This document shows positions 1 to 8,623 of a stretch of 64,000 nucleotides of DNA, one piece after another. The stretch covers positions 62,001-126,000 of the forward strand of contig NZ_PNYA01000015.1 of assembly GCF_002879885.1 (NCBI RefSeq), in the 5' to 3' direction. The DNA is from Trinickia dabaoshanensis (GTDB taxonomy: Bacteria; Pseudomonadota; Gammaproteobacteria; Burkholderiales; Burkholderiaceae). The notes beneath the pieces were generated by a model. That model saw nothing but the letters and a program-made list of their open reading frames with translations, had not been told where the DNA came from and searched no databases. The translations under genes were made by a program, and so were the position numbers. Numbering within the stretch: position 1 is the stretch's first letter; each line of letters begins with the position of its first letter.

Positions 1-62
1 TCCAGGCGGCATGCCTGAGTATGCCGCGGCGATTAAGGCCGATCGAGGCGATCGGCGCTTGT

Positions 63-2624
63 TCAAAGATCGGCCGGTGCCGCCGCGCCGATCGGCCGCT
101 CGTCGTCACCGCGCGGAGCGCGGGATGTGGCGGGGGCGGCGGGCGTATCGTGCGAGCCGTTGGACGGTTCGCTTTGCGACCGATCGAAATCGGTGGGAAA
201 GTCGTCGACGTGAACCAAGGCGGCGCCGTCGTGCGCATATCGGTCGAGCACTTCGCGCTCGCGTGGCTCGATCCAGCCGCGCTCTTCGGCGATACGTGCC
301 CAGAGCGGCAATTCGGCCAGGCTTTGCGGCATCGGGCGCGCGTGACCCGCGCGAACCGCGTCGCGCAATTTCGTCTCGATCTCGGCCACTTGCTGGCAAA
401 GTTCGAGCAACCGCTCGCCGCAGGCGATCGGATCGTTCGAATCGGGCTGAGCCGGCACGTGCGAATCGGCGAGAAGCCGTTCGCGCGCGCCGCACGGTGT
501 TTGGAGAAGCAGCGCGATCGTACTGACGAGGCCGTCCGAGGGCGGGCGATGCCGCAGGCCGAGCGGAAACGCAAGGGCATGAATCAGGACGGCCGCGAAT
601 CGATTCGGGTAGTTCGCGAAGAGCCCATCGAATGCTTGCTCGGCCGCGAGCAGCGCGTCCTTGACGCCCCATCGCACGAACGGAAGGTCCTCGGGGTGCG
701 AGCCCTCGTCCTCGAAGCGCTTGAGCGTGGCGGACATCAGCACGAGTTGCGAGAGGACATCGCCCAGGCGCGCGGATAGCCGCTCGCGCCGCTTCAACGC
801 GCCGCCGAGCAACAGCATCGACGCATCGGCGACGAAAGCGAACGCGATGCAAAGGCGCGTGACGGCGCGATAGTAGCGCGCGAGCGCGGGACTCGCGCCG
901 GCGGGTTTTTTGAGGAATGCGCCGCACGTCAAGCCGTGCACGACGCTGCGCAATGCGTTCGATGCAAAAAACGCCGCGTGTCTGAACAGCGCATGATCGA
1001 AAGCGATGAGCGCGCGTTCGCCGTCCTCGTCGCGCGCGGCCGTCATCTCCTTGAGCAGATACGGGTGACACCGTATCGATCCTTGCCCGAAGATGATGAG
1101 CGAGCGCGTGAGAATATTGGCGCCTTCCACGGTGATCGAAATCGGCAATTGCTGATAGGCGCGCGCAAGAAAGTTCGACGGGCCCATGCAGATGCCTTTG
1201 CCGCCGGCGATGTCCATCGCATCGTTGATGACGCGGCGCGATCGTTCCGTCACGTGATACTTGGCGATCGCCGATAGCACGGCAGGCTTTTCGCCGAGAT
1301 CGACCGCTTGCGCGCAGAGCCGGCGCATCGCATCCATGACGTAGAGATTGCCGCCCATTCGGCCGAGCGCTTCATGAATGCCTTCGAATTTGCCGATCGG
1401 CGTTTTGAACTGGCGGCGCAGCGCGGCGTAGGCGCTCGTGCCTCGCACCGCGAGCTTGGCCGTGCCGACCCCGGCCGAGGGTAGCGAAATCGCGCGGCCG
1501 GCCGCGAGGCATTCCATCAGCATGCGCCAGCCGTTGCCCACCTGCGCGGGCCCCCCGATCACCCAATCGATCGGAATGAAGACGTCCTTGCCCGAGGTCG
1601 GGCCGTTTTGGAAAACGGCGTTCAGCGGCCAATGCCGCCGGCCGATCTCGACACCCGGATGCGAAGTGGGAATCAAGGCGCAGGTGATGCCCGGCTCCTC
1701 GCCGCGGCCGAGCAGTTGATGCGGATCGCGTACGCGAAACGCGAGACCGAGCACGGTGGCGATCGGCCCGAGCGTGATGTATCGCTTGTCCCAGGTCACG
1801 CGAAAGCCCAACGTTTCGCGGCCCTCGTGTTCGCCTGTGCAGACGATGCCGACGTCGGGAATCGCGGCCGCGTCCGAGCCGGCATAGGGGCTCGTCAGCG
1901 CGAAACACGGTATCTCCTCGCCGCGCGCGAGACGCGGCAAGTAGTAGGCCTTTTGCGCCTCGGTGCCGTAGTGCAGCAGCAATTCGGCGGGGCCGAGCGA
2001 GTTGGGCACCATGACCGAGACCGTGGCGGCCGAACAGCGCGACGCAAGCTTCATGACCACCTGCGAATGCGCATAAGCGCTGAAGCCTTTGCCGCCATGA
2101 TCGCGGTCGATGATCATGCCGAGAAAGCCTTGGCGCTTCACGTACTGCCAGGCTTGCGGCGAAAGGTCCTGCCAGCGGGCGGTGGTTTCCCAGTCGTCGG
2201 CGAGACCGGCGAGCGTCGCGCATTCGGTGTCGACGAAGGCACGCTCCTCGTCGGATAGCGCGGGCGGCCCATGCGCGAGCAACGTATCCCAGTCGGGCCG
2301 TCCGGTGAACAGTTCGGCATCCCACCAAACGGTGCCGGCTTCGATCGCGTCGCGCTCGGTCGGCGACATCTCGGGCAGTGCCCGCCGGAAGAGCGCGAGG
2401 ATATGCCGGCTGACGATCGCGCGACGCAGCGGGGCGAGGGCGATCACCAGGGCCGGCAAGACGAGAACGATGCCGAGCGCGATACATACGGCGATGTTCG
2501 CCGCGCCGGTGAGTACGACGATCGCGAGCCAGACGGCGAGCGTGCCGAGCCACCAGAGCGCGGCGGCTTCGGTAAAGATCAAGATCGTACCCGCGACGGC
2601 GAGCGCCACGACGAGCCATGCCAT
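63..2624 (-). CDS. fadE: FadE-type acyl-CoA dehydrogenase
   Basis: This 853-aa protein looks like the large membrane-associated FadE class that catalyses the FAD-dependent alpha,beta-dehydrogenation of acyl-CoA in beta-oxidation. The first ~70 residues are two hydrophobic segments, which FadE proteins have and the small ~380-aa soluble enzymes lack. The catalytic core follows, with FAD/substrate motifs such as CFALTSPYAGSDAA (about residues 240-253) and GRAISLPSAGVG, then a FadE-specific C-terminal helical region of about 250 residues. The ATG is preceded by AAGGAACG. The gene lies 37 bp downstream of a TetR gene on the same strand, so the two are probably one fatty-acid-responsive operon. 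The last ~30 residues are low-complexity and poorly conserved. The family call is confident; chain-length preference cannot be read from sequence. Confidence 0.93.
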   Translation of the reverse strand: MAWLVVALAVAGTILIFTEAAALWWLGTLAVWLAIVVLTGAANIAVCIALGIVLVLPALVIALAPLRRAIVSRHILALFRRALPEMSPTERDAIEAGTVWWDAELFTGRPDWDTLLAHGPPALSDEERAFVDTECATLAGLADDWETTARWQDLSPQAWQYVKRQGFLGMIIDRDHGGKGFSAYAHSQVVMKLASRCSAATVSVMVPNSLGPAELLLHYGTEAQKAYYLPRLARGEEIPCFALTSPYAGSDAAAIPDVGIVCTGEHEGRETLGFRVTWDKRYITLGPIATVLGLAFRVRDPHQLLGRGEEPGITCALIPTSHPGVEIGRRHWPLNAVFQNGPTSGKDVFIPIDWVIGGPAQVGNGWRMLMECLAAGRAISLPSAGVGTAKLAVRGTSAYAALRRQFKTPIGKFEGIHEALGRMGGNLYVMDAMRRLCAQAVDLGEKPAVLSAIAKYHVTERSRRVINDAMDIAGGKGICMGPSNFLARAYQQLPISITVEGANILTRSLIIFGQGSIRCHPYLLKEMTAARDEDGERALIAFDHALFRHAAFFASNALRSVVHGLTCGAFLKKPAGASPALARYYRAVTRLCIAFAFVADASMLLLGGALKRRERLSARLGDVLSQLVLMSATLKRFEDEGSHPEDLPFVRWGVKDALLAAEQAFDGLFANYPNRFAAVLIHALAFPLGLRHRPPSDGLVSTIALLLQTPCGARERLLADSHVPAQPDSNDPIACGERLLELCQQVAEIETKLRDAVRAGHARPMPQSLAELPLWARIAEERGWIEPREREVLDRYAHDGAALVHVDDFPTDFDRSQSEPSNGSHDTPAAPATSRAPRGDDERPIGAAAPADL

Positions 2625-2661
2625 GATCGTTCCTTACGAGCGGCGCGCGCGCCGGCCCTCG

Positions 2662-3561
2662 TTAGAGTGCGGGGCGCGCGCCTTCCGGCAGTTGCGCGAG
2701 CGGCGCGCTCGCTGCTTGTAGCTTCGATGCGGCCACGAGCGGCGACGCGTCGGTTTCGCTCGCGCGCTCGAGATCGTCGCGTCCGGCTGCCTCGCCGCCG
2801 ACGACCGGTGCATCGAGCGGCCCGCATGCGCTGATGCTCGCCGCGGCGTCGCAACCGTCGCCCGCATCGCCGAGCACGGCGGCGAACGCGGCGAGTTGCG
2901 TGGCATCGGGCAGCGGCGCTTTGAGCGCGGCCACCATCAGCGAAGCGAGCCGGGCGATCAAATGCAGATCGCTGATCGTTTGCCCTTTCGAAAACTCGGC
3001 GATGAGACTGTCGGTGTCGGCGCCCGCGAGCACACCCGACAGTGCGCCGATCGCGAAGTGCAGCCGCCAACCGAGTTCCTCGCGCGGCAGATGCGGCAGG
3101 GCACGCTGAAACGCATCGAAGAACCGCTCGGCCACGTCGGCGTAATGCCCATTGAGAAAATCGTGAATGAAGGCGGACGGATCCGTATAGGCGCGTCCGA
3201 GCAAGCGCAGGAATGCCGGGCCGCCGGCGCGCGTGTCGCGCGAAAGGCGCAAGGCCGGAATGAACATGGCCCCGAGTACGTGCTCGCACGTCAAACGATC
3301 GTCGAGCTGTGCGTTGAATCGATCGAGCAATTTCAATCGTTCGACGTTCAGCTTGTCGAGCCGGCGCGAGAGCATCGCGTGGATCAGCGCTTCCTTACTC
3401 CCGAAGTGGTAGTTGACGGCTGCGAGATTGACGTCGGCGCGCGAAGTGATCTGGCGCAGCGACATCGCTTCATAGCCGCATTCGATGAAAATGTCTTCGG
3501 CCGCGTCGAGAATGCGTGCCTTGGTGTCGCCGGTGCTCCGGCTCGATGTCCGACCTGCCAT
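2662..3561 (-). CDS. TetR-family transcriptional regulator
   Basis: The 299-aa protein opens with a TetR DNA-binding domain: residues ~13-60 contain ARILDAAEDIFIECGYEAMS and then the recognition-helix stretch VNLAAVNYHFGSKEALI. The middle helical domain would bind a ligand. It is upstream of the fadE-like gene with a 37-bp gap and is probably autoregulatory for that pair, comparable to PsrA/FadR-type TetR regulators of beta-oxidation; that ligand class is inferred from context only. The protein is longer than the usual 190-225 aa because of an Ala/Asp/Gly/Ser-rich tail of roughly 75 residues that is probably disordered. Confidence 0.9.
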   Translation of the reverse strand: MAGRTSSRSTGDTKARILDAAEDIFIECGYEAMSLRQITSRADVNLAAVNYHFGSKEALIHAMLSRRLDKLNVERLKLLDRFNAQLDDRLTCEHVLGAMFIPALRLSRDTRAGGPAFLRLLGRAYTDPSAFIHDFLNGHYADVAERFFDAFQRALPHLPREELGWRLHFAIGALSGVLAGADTDSLIAEFSKGQTISDLHLIARLASLMVAALKAPLPDATQLAAFAAVLGDAGDGCDAAASISACGPLDAPVVGGEAAGRDDLERASETDASPLVAASKLQAASAPLAQLPEGARPAL

Positions 3562-3760
3562 GTGCGCCTCCCATGCCGGTTACCCGGCCGCGAACAAGCG
3601 ATTCAAGTCTCTGATTGAAATTTGCTAATTTTTAGCACGATAAAAACGCGAAGAAATCGGGGCAAGCGTTCTTTATCGATGGACTCCTCTAGAGAGAGTC
3701 TCAGGGCTCGATCGCGCTGCGTTGCAGCACGTCAAGCATAGCGCGGGAGTGGAAAGGAAG

Positions 3761-3780
3761 AAAGGCGCCGTAGCGCCTTT
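3761..3780 (-). terminator. Rho-independent terminator of the MFS gene
   Basis: AAAGGCGC and GCGCCTTT form a perfect 8-bp stem with a 4-nt loop. On the minus strand the stem runs into a CTTTCCTTTCC pyrimidine tract. It lies 25 bp beyond the stop codon of the minus-strand MFS gene. Confidence 0.75.
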
Positions 3781-3804
3781 CTTTCGTTGCTTAGCGGTAA
3801 GCGA

Positions 3805-5040
3805 TCAGACCGAGGACGACGAGGAGGCGACTTGCTGCGCCGAGCGCGTCATATCGATGCCGCGACGCTCGGGGCCGAACAAGATGAACACGGCGATGAC
3901 CACGGAGGCGACGCCCGCGACGACGGCCAGCGCAAAGGCATAGTTATTGCCTGAGCTTGCGGCCACCGAGGCTTGCATGGTCGCGTTGATCGATGCGATT
4001 AGGTTACCGAGCTGATAGACGAGGCCCGGAAAGGTCGCGCGCACTTCATCGGGCGAGATCTCGTTCAGGTACACGGGGATCACGCCCCAAGCGCCCTGCA
4101 CGGAAATTTGCATGAGGAACGCACCGACCGCGAGCATGAGCGCGCCGCTCGAGAATGCCCACACGGGCAGCACGGGCAGCGCAATCAGCGCCGCGATGCA
4201 GATGGCGCGGCGCCGGCCGATCTTCTCCGAAATCATGCCGAACAGCAGACCGCCGACGATGGCGCCGATGTTCAGGACGATCGCGATGATCGACACCGTA
4301 TGCGGATCGAAGTGATGCTGCTCGCGCAGGAACGTGGGATACAGGTCTTGCGTTCCGTGAGAGAAGAAGTTGAACGCCGTCATCAGAATGATCGCGTACA
4401 GCGCGAGCGTCCAATTCTTGCCGATCGTCGTGAGCAAGCCGGCGCGTTCATGCCGTGTGGTTTCCATCGCCTTCCAGGCCGGCGATTCCTGTACGTTGCC
4501 GCGGATGTACAACACGAGCAGGGCCGGCACCACGCCTACGAAAAACATGCCGCGCCAACCGACGTATTGATAAAGCACGCCGAAGACGATGGAGGCGATC
4601 AAATAGCCGCTCGGGTAGCCCGCTTGCAGAAGACCGGAGACGATGCCGCGCGAGCGCGGAGGAATCGTCTCCATCGTCAGCGCCGAGCCGACGCCCCATT
4701 CGCCGCCCATCGCGATGCCGAACAAGGCGCGCAATACGAACAGCGTCATGAGGTTCGGGGAGAAGCCCGACAGCAACTCGAGCAGCGAGTAGATGGCGAC
4801 GTTGATCATCAGCGTGGGGCGCCGGCCGAACCGGTCGGCGAGGCGGCCGAAGATGATGGCCCCGACGGGGCGCATCGCCAGCGTCAACGTGATCGCGAAA
4901 GCGACGGCGGGGATCTTGGTATGGAATTCGCTCGCGATATCCTTGAGCACGAATACCATCAGGAAGAAATCGAATGCGTCGAGCGTCCAGCCTAGGTAGG
5001 CAGCGATCGTCACATTCCGTTGTTCCTTGGTCCACTTCAT
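3805..5040 (-). CDS. MFS transporter, metabolite/H+ symporter type
   Basis: A 411-aa, 12-helix major facilitator carrier of the inner membrane. The start was set at 5040, not at the longer 5094 ATG, because AAGGAGAG sits 6 bases upstream and the protein then begins MKWTKEQRNVTIAAYLGW as in related carriers. The loop 2-3 signature GRLADRFGRRPT, the helix-4/5 segment GIAMGGEWGVGSALTMETIP and the second-half repeat GMISEKIGRRRA are visible. These resemble the sialate/lactate/aromatic-acid symporter group, but substrate cannot be assigned. It is a single-gene unit with its own terminator. The 180-bp upstream stretch has no other gene. Confidence 0.88.
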   Translation of the reverse strand: MKWTKEQRNVTIAAYLGWTLDAFDFFLMVFVLKDIASEFHTKIPAVAFAITLTLAMRPVGAIIFGRLADRFGRRPTLMINVAIYSLLELLSGFSPNLMTLFVLRALFGIAMGGEWGVGSALTMETIPPRSRGIVSGLLQAGYPSGYLIASIVFGVLYQYVGWRGMFFVGVVPALLVLYIRGNVQESPAWKAMETTRHERAGLLTTIGKNWTLALYAIILMTAFNFFSHGTQDLYPTFLREQHHFDPHTVSIIAIVLNIGAIVGGLLFGMISEKIGRRRAICIAALIALPVLPVWAFSSGALMLAVGAFLMQISVQGAWGVIPVYLNEISPDEVRATFPGLVYQLGNLIASINATMQASVAASSGNNYAFALAVVAGVASVVIAVFILFGPERRGIDMTRSAQQVASSSSSV

Positions 5041-5273
5041 GGGTTCTCTCTCCTTGGGTCTCCAGGTCTTGCGCGCTGGTTGCTCCACTCGCATGCTTAT
5101 GGCGCCGAGCGCGCATCTCCCCGTGGGTAGTTGGAGTGTACGCGCTCTTTAAGCGAATGCAGGGTTCGGGATCGATCATCTACGGGCAATCCCTATGCCT
5201 GCGGCGCATGGTATGCGTGGCGAATGGATAATCGTTTGGTACTTGAAAGGTTCGTTAAAAGGGTAACGTTCGA

Positions 5274-5837
5274 ATGAGTGAGGGCAATGGCATCGATTCA
5301 AACGATGCGGCGGGGACGGACGGCTTCGGCGGTGCTTTGCCCGTACTCGATACGCCGCGGTTGCTGATACGCGGGCGCACGCTCGCGGACCTCGATGCGT
5401 GTATGGCGATGGACCGGGACCCGGAAGTCACGCGCTTCATCGAAGGGCCGTGGAACGATCCGGTCGAGCACCGGCGCTTCTTGCATTTCCGGATCACGCG
5501 TCCTTATCCGCCGGGGCTCGGATATTGGTCGATTCGAGAACGTGCCGCGCCGGAAAAGTTTTTGGGGTGGGTCATGCTCATCCCCGATCACGGCGTGGGG
5601 CCGGAGGTCGAGATCGGCTGGCGCCTCGTGCGGGCGGCTTGGGGAAGGGGGATGGCGAGCGAGGCGGCGGGCGCGCTCGCGGCGCATGCGTTCGAAACGG
5701 TCAAGCTCGCTCGTGTCATCGCCGATATCGATCCGCGCAACGCGGCATCGCGCGCCGTGGCCGAGAAGATCGGCATGAAGCTGGTCTCGCTCGACGCGTC
5801 GTGCGCTCGCTATCGATTGGAGTCGGGTAACCGGTAG
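5274..5837 (+). CDS. GNAT-family N-acetyltransferase (RimJ/RimL-like)
   Basis: The 187-aa protein has the layout of RimJ/RimL-type acetyltransferases that transfer acetyl from acetyl-CoA to an amine. Visible are LDTPRLLIRGRTLADLDA (the N-terminal strand and helix), VEIGWRLVRAAWGRGMASEA (the acetyl-CoA pyrophosphate loop, here R-x-x-W-G-R-G-M-A) and the late IDPRNAASRAVAEKIGMK segment. It stands alone between a divergent MFS gene and the convergent Rhs tip operon. The acceptor is unknown. Codon use matches the chromosome. Confidence 0.85.
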   Translation: MSEGNGIDSNDAAGTDGFGGALPVLDTPRLLIRGRTLADLDACMAMDRDPEVTRFIEGPWNDPVEHRRFLHFRITRPYPPGLGYWSIRERAAPEKFLGWVMLIPDHGVGPEVEIGWRLVRAAWGRGMASEAAGALAAHAFETVKLARVIADIDPRNAASRAVAEKIGMKLVSLDASCARYRLESGNR

Positions 5838-5859
5838 CCGGCGAGCGAGCTAAAGCGAA

Positions 5860-6702
5860 CTAAAGCGGCGCGCGCAAATAGCCGTCCGTCCATGGCTGGC
5901 CGAACAGGCTCGTGAGTAAGTCGCGTTGGGCCGGCAAGGCGCGGGCGCCGGTCACCTCCGCGCCGGTTACGCGTGATCGAAGCCAGTCGTATCGACTGCT
6001 GGCGTAGCCGAGCCGCTCGGCCAACTCTTCCCGTTGCGTCTCGTCCAACACTTTGCCGTCCGCCTCCAGCAGCCTGGCGGTTTGGAACTCCGCCAGCCTG
6101 CGCTTATCGGAAAGCACGGACGCATCGGCGTCCGGATAGCGTTGACGCCATCGTTGAACGATTGCCCTCGGGTCGAGCCGCACGTCGGCTTGTGCCTGGG
6201 CAACGTAATCGGCGAGCGTTCGCGGCGCCGCCGGCGCTTCTTGCTCCTGACGCGCTCTCTTGACCTCGGGCACCGGTACGGCTTGCTCCGGCCGATACGC
6301 TTTTCGTTTTCGGGCGCCGGTGAGCCGGTTGCTTGGACCCGGGGCTTCGTCGAACGGGCGATTCGCAAGGTCGAGCGCCGTGCTTGGGTCCGCCGTGCCG
6401 CTGCGTTCGTCGGCGGCACGGGCTAGCCGCGCGGCGATGGCGTCGATCAATTTGACGCCAAGGGCGTCCCGGACCGCTGCGTACGAGGGCGCATGTCCCG
6501 ATGGATCGCATCGATTGATCGGGTCGCCGCAGCAGTAAGCGTAAAGGTTGACGCCGCCCGCGTCGAACGGACTCATGACGTCCGGCGCGCAAAAGCGCAT
6601 CAGCGACGGCAGATACACGCGATAGCCGTTGCCGAGCGCATAGCCGGGTAAAACGAAATCCAAGCGTGCGCCCGTGTATCCGAAAGCCAAAGGTCGATTC
6701 AT
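5860..6702 (-). CDS. Rhs-core tip protein 1 with variable C-terminus (possible NLS)
   Basis: A 280-aa orphan Rhs tip. Residues ~1-65 are the Rhs-repeat-associated core: GYTGARLDF, LGNGYRVYLPSLMRF, SPFDAGGVNLYAYCCGDP, then NRCDPSGH. About 215 residues unlike the other tips follow. There are no YD repeats and no secretion signal. The variable part carries two basic clusters, ARKRK and VKRAR, about 17 residues apart, like a bipartite nuclear localisation signal, then a helical C-terminal domain not recognised here. Start 6702 is preferred over 6738 because GGAG precedes it and the protein then begins MNRPLAFGYTG, matching tip 2 (MNRTFAIGYTG). It is last of five co-directional tip genes. Effector function is inferred from Rhs/TccC biology and is not shown. 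Confidence 0.82.
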   Translation of the reverse strand: MNRPLAFGYTGARLDFVLPGYALGNGYRVYLPSLMRFCAPDVMSPFDAGGVNLYAYCCGDPINRCDPSGHAPSYAAVRDALGVKLIDAIAARLARAADERSGTADPSTALDLANRPFDEAPGPSNRLTGARKRKAYRPEQAVPVPEVKRARQEQEAPAAPRTLADYVAQAQADVRLDPRAIVQRWRQRYPDADASVLSDKRRLAEFQTARLLEADGKVLDETQREELAERLGYASSRYDWLRSRVTGAEVTGARALPAQRDLLTSLFGQPWTDGYLRAPL

Positions 6703-6800
6703 CGCATATCTCTCCACCAACGATAGCTGCATGGTCATTGCGCAAGTTCCGATTCATCGAGTCGAGGCCGCGCGCAGGTCGAACGATGTCTCGTTTCGGC

Positions 6801-7649
6801 TCAATAGGGCAGAAGACGATCGAAGGCCGTTTGGGCATCCAAGCCCGGCGGTTGCGGGCGGTCCCGGACAAGCGCATCGAAGGTGTCTTCGATATCGCTT
6901 CGGATACGGCCCAGCATTTCCTCACGCTGATCGTCGGCTAGGCCACTTGCATGGACGCCCCGCAATCGGTCCATCAAAAAGAAGAGATGTTCGTGCCAAA
7001 GCCGCTGCCCGCCAAAGCCGTGAACGCCGACGGCGGGGGCGCGTCCATATAACGAATTGGAGCGTAGCAATCGCGGTTCGAGTCCGTCCAACTCGGTCAG
7101 CCTGGCGTGCGCGCTCGCGGAGGCAAGCCGGAGGCGGCGCGCCGATTCGTTGCGTATGGCAGCCACGGCTTGCCGAGTGGCCTCGGCCCTCTCGGCGGCG
7201 TGCGCGTCGGCGGCATAATGCTGCTGCAGTCGAGCCTCATCGTCCTGTTCGGCGCGATACGCGGCTATCAGTCCAATGCGGTCTTCGCGCGTCGATCGGC
7301 GCAGGCTCGTATAACGCCGAAAACGCCTCGAGAAATTAGACGACATCGAGTGGAGCGCGGATTGTCCGGCAGCGATCGGTTCATCGAACCGGCGCGCGCG
7401 CACACGGCGTATCATTTTGCCGACCCAGCTCCATGGCGCGTGTCCCGACGGGTCGCTTAGATTGATCGGATCGCCGGCGCAGTAGGCGAACGGATTCATC
7501 CCACCGGCGCCGAACGGGCTCCAATCGTCGCCCGAAACGAATCGCATCAGCGTGCCGCTATAAAATCGATAACCGTTTCCCAGGACGCAATGGTGCGTAC
7601 AGCTATCCACGTAGCTTCCTGTGTAACCTATTGCGAACGTCCTATTCAC
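6801..7649 (-). CDS. Rhs-core tip protein 2 with variable C-terminus
   Basis: A 282-aa protein starting at a GTG. It has the same N-terminal core module as its neighbours: GYTGSYVDS, LGNGYRFYSGTLMRF, SPFGAGGMNPFAYCAGDPIN and then DPSGH, ending near residue 70. The remaining ~210 residues are Arg/Ala-rich and predicted helical (RRFRRYTSLRRSTRED, then long Ala/Glu/Arg stretches). They do not resemble tip 1, 3, 4 or 5. It lies 98 bp upstream of tip 1 and 65 bp downstream of tip 3 in the same operon. No catalytic motif was recognised in the C-terminus and no partner immunity gene sits beside it. Confidence 0.8.
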   Translation of the reverse strand: MNRTFAIGYTGSYVDSCTHHCVLGNGYRFYSGTLMRFVSGDDWSPFGAGGMNPFAYCAGDPINLSDPSGHAPWSWVGKMIRRVRARRFDEPIAAGQSALHSMSSNFSRRFRRYTSLRRSTREDRIGLIAAYRAEQDDEARLQQHYAADAHAAERAEATRQAVAAIRNESARRLRLASASAHARLTELDGLEPRLLRSNSLYGRAPAVGVHGFGGQRLWHEHLFFLMDRLRGVHASGLADDQREEMLGRIRSDIEDTFDALVRDRPQPPGLDAQTAFDRLLPY

Positions 7650-7714
7650 GGGGGCCTCTTTGCGATCGGCGCCCTTGTCGCGCGCCTTCGGGTACTTGGA
7701 TTACGCGAGCTCGC

Positions 7715-8623
7715 CTACCGGGGCAGCGACTCGGCGTTGGGCGGCGTATCGGGCGCCATCGCGACGACGGCCGGCGTCGTTCGGTGTTGCCAGTTCTCGG
7801 TGCCCGAGATCCACGCGTTGCCGGCGAACTTACGCCAAGCGTCGTTCTCCCACGCGTAATGCACATGCGCCAATACGCGCATCTCGCCCTCCTCGCGGTT
7901 GAGCGTCCACCCGATCGTCAACGTTTGTCGATAGCCCCGTCTTTGCCAATCGTGCGATGGCACCGCGCTGAAGATGGGACCCAGGTCGAACGCGGGCGGG
8001 TCTGCTAGCAGTGAGGTGGCCGCTTGAATGCGGCCGACTCGGTCGTCGCCGGGTAAGGCTGCCGCGGGCTCGGTTGCCGGCCGGCGCCAATTGCCCTCGG
8101 GCGCTGTCCGATTCACCGGCCGGCGCCAGTTTCCCTCGGCGGCTGTTCCACTCGCCGGCCGGCGTACCCAGGGCCTGACCGCTGCGCCGGGCGCAGGCGT
8201 TCGTGGCCGCGCACCGGAACTCGAGCCAGGCGTATGGGCGTCATTAGGACCGTCCGTGCGTGGCTCGAGATTGTTTTCGGTTTCGAGTGCCACGATGGGG
8301 CGATCGGTTTCGCTTCTTGGGGCGGCGCCTGCTCGCTGCGCCGAATCGGTAGCGCCGGGGGCAACACGTTGGACTGCTTCCACTTCGCCGAACTCGATAT
8401 TCATGTGTCCGGATGGGTCCGCGCGGTTGATCGGATCGTTGTCGCAGTACGCATAAAGATTGAGGCCGCCCACGCCGAATGGGCTTAGCGCGTCGGCGGC
8501 ATTGAATCGCATCAAGGATGGCAGAAACCAACGGTAGCCGTTACCGAGCGGGAAGCCCGCGACGATGGAATCTCGATAGGCGCCGGTGAATGTTTGAAGC
8601 AGATCGAATGGCATGATGGTCAT
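7715..8623 (-). CDS. Rhs-core tip protein 3 with internal 13-aa repeats
   Basis: A 302-aa Rhs tip. The core module is clear (LGNGYRWFLPSLMRF, SPFGVGGLNLYAYCDNDPIN, RADPSGH). A linker rich in Pro/Arg/Gly follows and contains a tandem 13-residue repeat built on WRRP....TA.EGN, encoded by a 39-bp DNA repeat. The last ~100 residues form a compact aromatic-containing domain (SHDWQRRGYRQTLTIGW, then HVHYAWENDAWRKFAG) that is not recognised. The start overlaps the stop of tip 4 by 4 bp (ATGA), so the two are translationally coupled. The repeat linker looks like a spacer between core and terminal domain. Confidence 0.8.
   Translation of the reverse strand: MTIMPFDLLQTFTGAYRDSIVAGFPLGNGYRWFLPSLMRFNAADALSPFGVGGLNLYAYCDNDPINRADPSGHMNIEFGEVEAVQRVAPGATDSAQRAGAAPRSETDRPIVALETENNLEPRTDGPNDAHTPGSSSGARPRTPAPGAAVRPWVRRPASGTAAEGNWRRPVNRTAPEGNWRRPATEPAAALPGDDRVGRIQAATSLLADPPAFDLGPIFSAVPSHDWQRRGYRQTLTIGWTLNREEGEMRVLAHVHYAWENDAWRKFAGNAWISGTENWQHRTTPAVVAMAPDTPPNAESLPR
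8077..8193 (-). repeat. 39-bp in-frame tandem repeat
   Basis: The motif CCGGCCGGCG starts at 8077, 8116 and 8155, an exact 39-bp period, and the intervening bases are similar. The repeat encodes about three 13-aa units of WRRP....TA.EGN inside tip protein 3; the last unit is diverged. A multiple-of-three period inside a coding linker allows copy number to vary without breaking the frame. Confidence 0.75.

Noticed and set aside
11-2834. Several long plus-strand frames opposite fadE
   Set aside because: They are Arg-rich shadows of the GC-rich minus-strand gene with no ribosome-binding site and no family pattern.
8077-8193. 39-bp repeat as a CRISPR array
   Set aside because: Only three units, no spacers of unrelated sequence, and the repeat lies in frame in a coding region.
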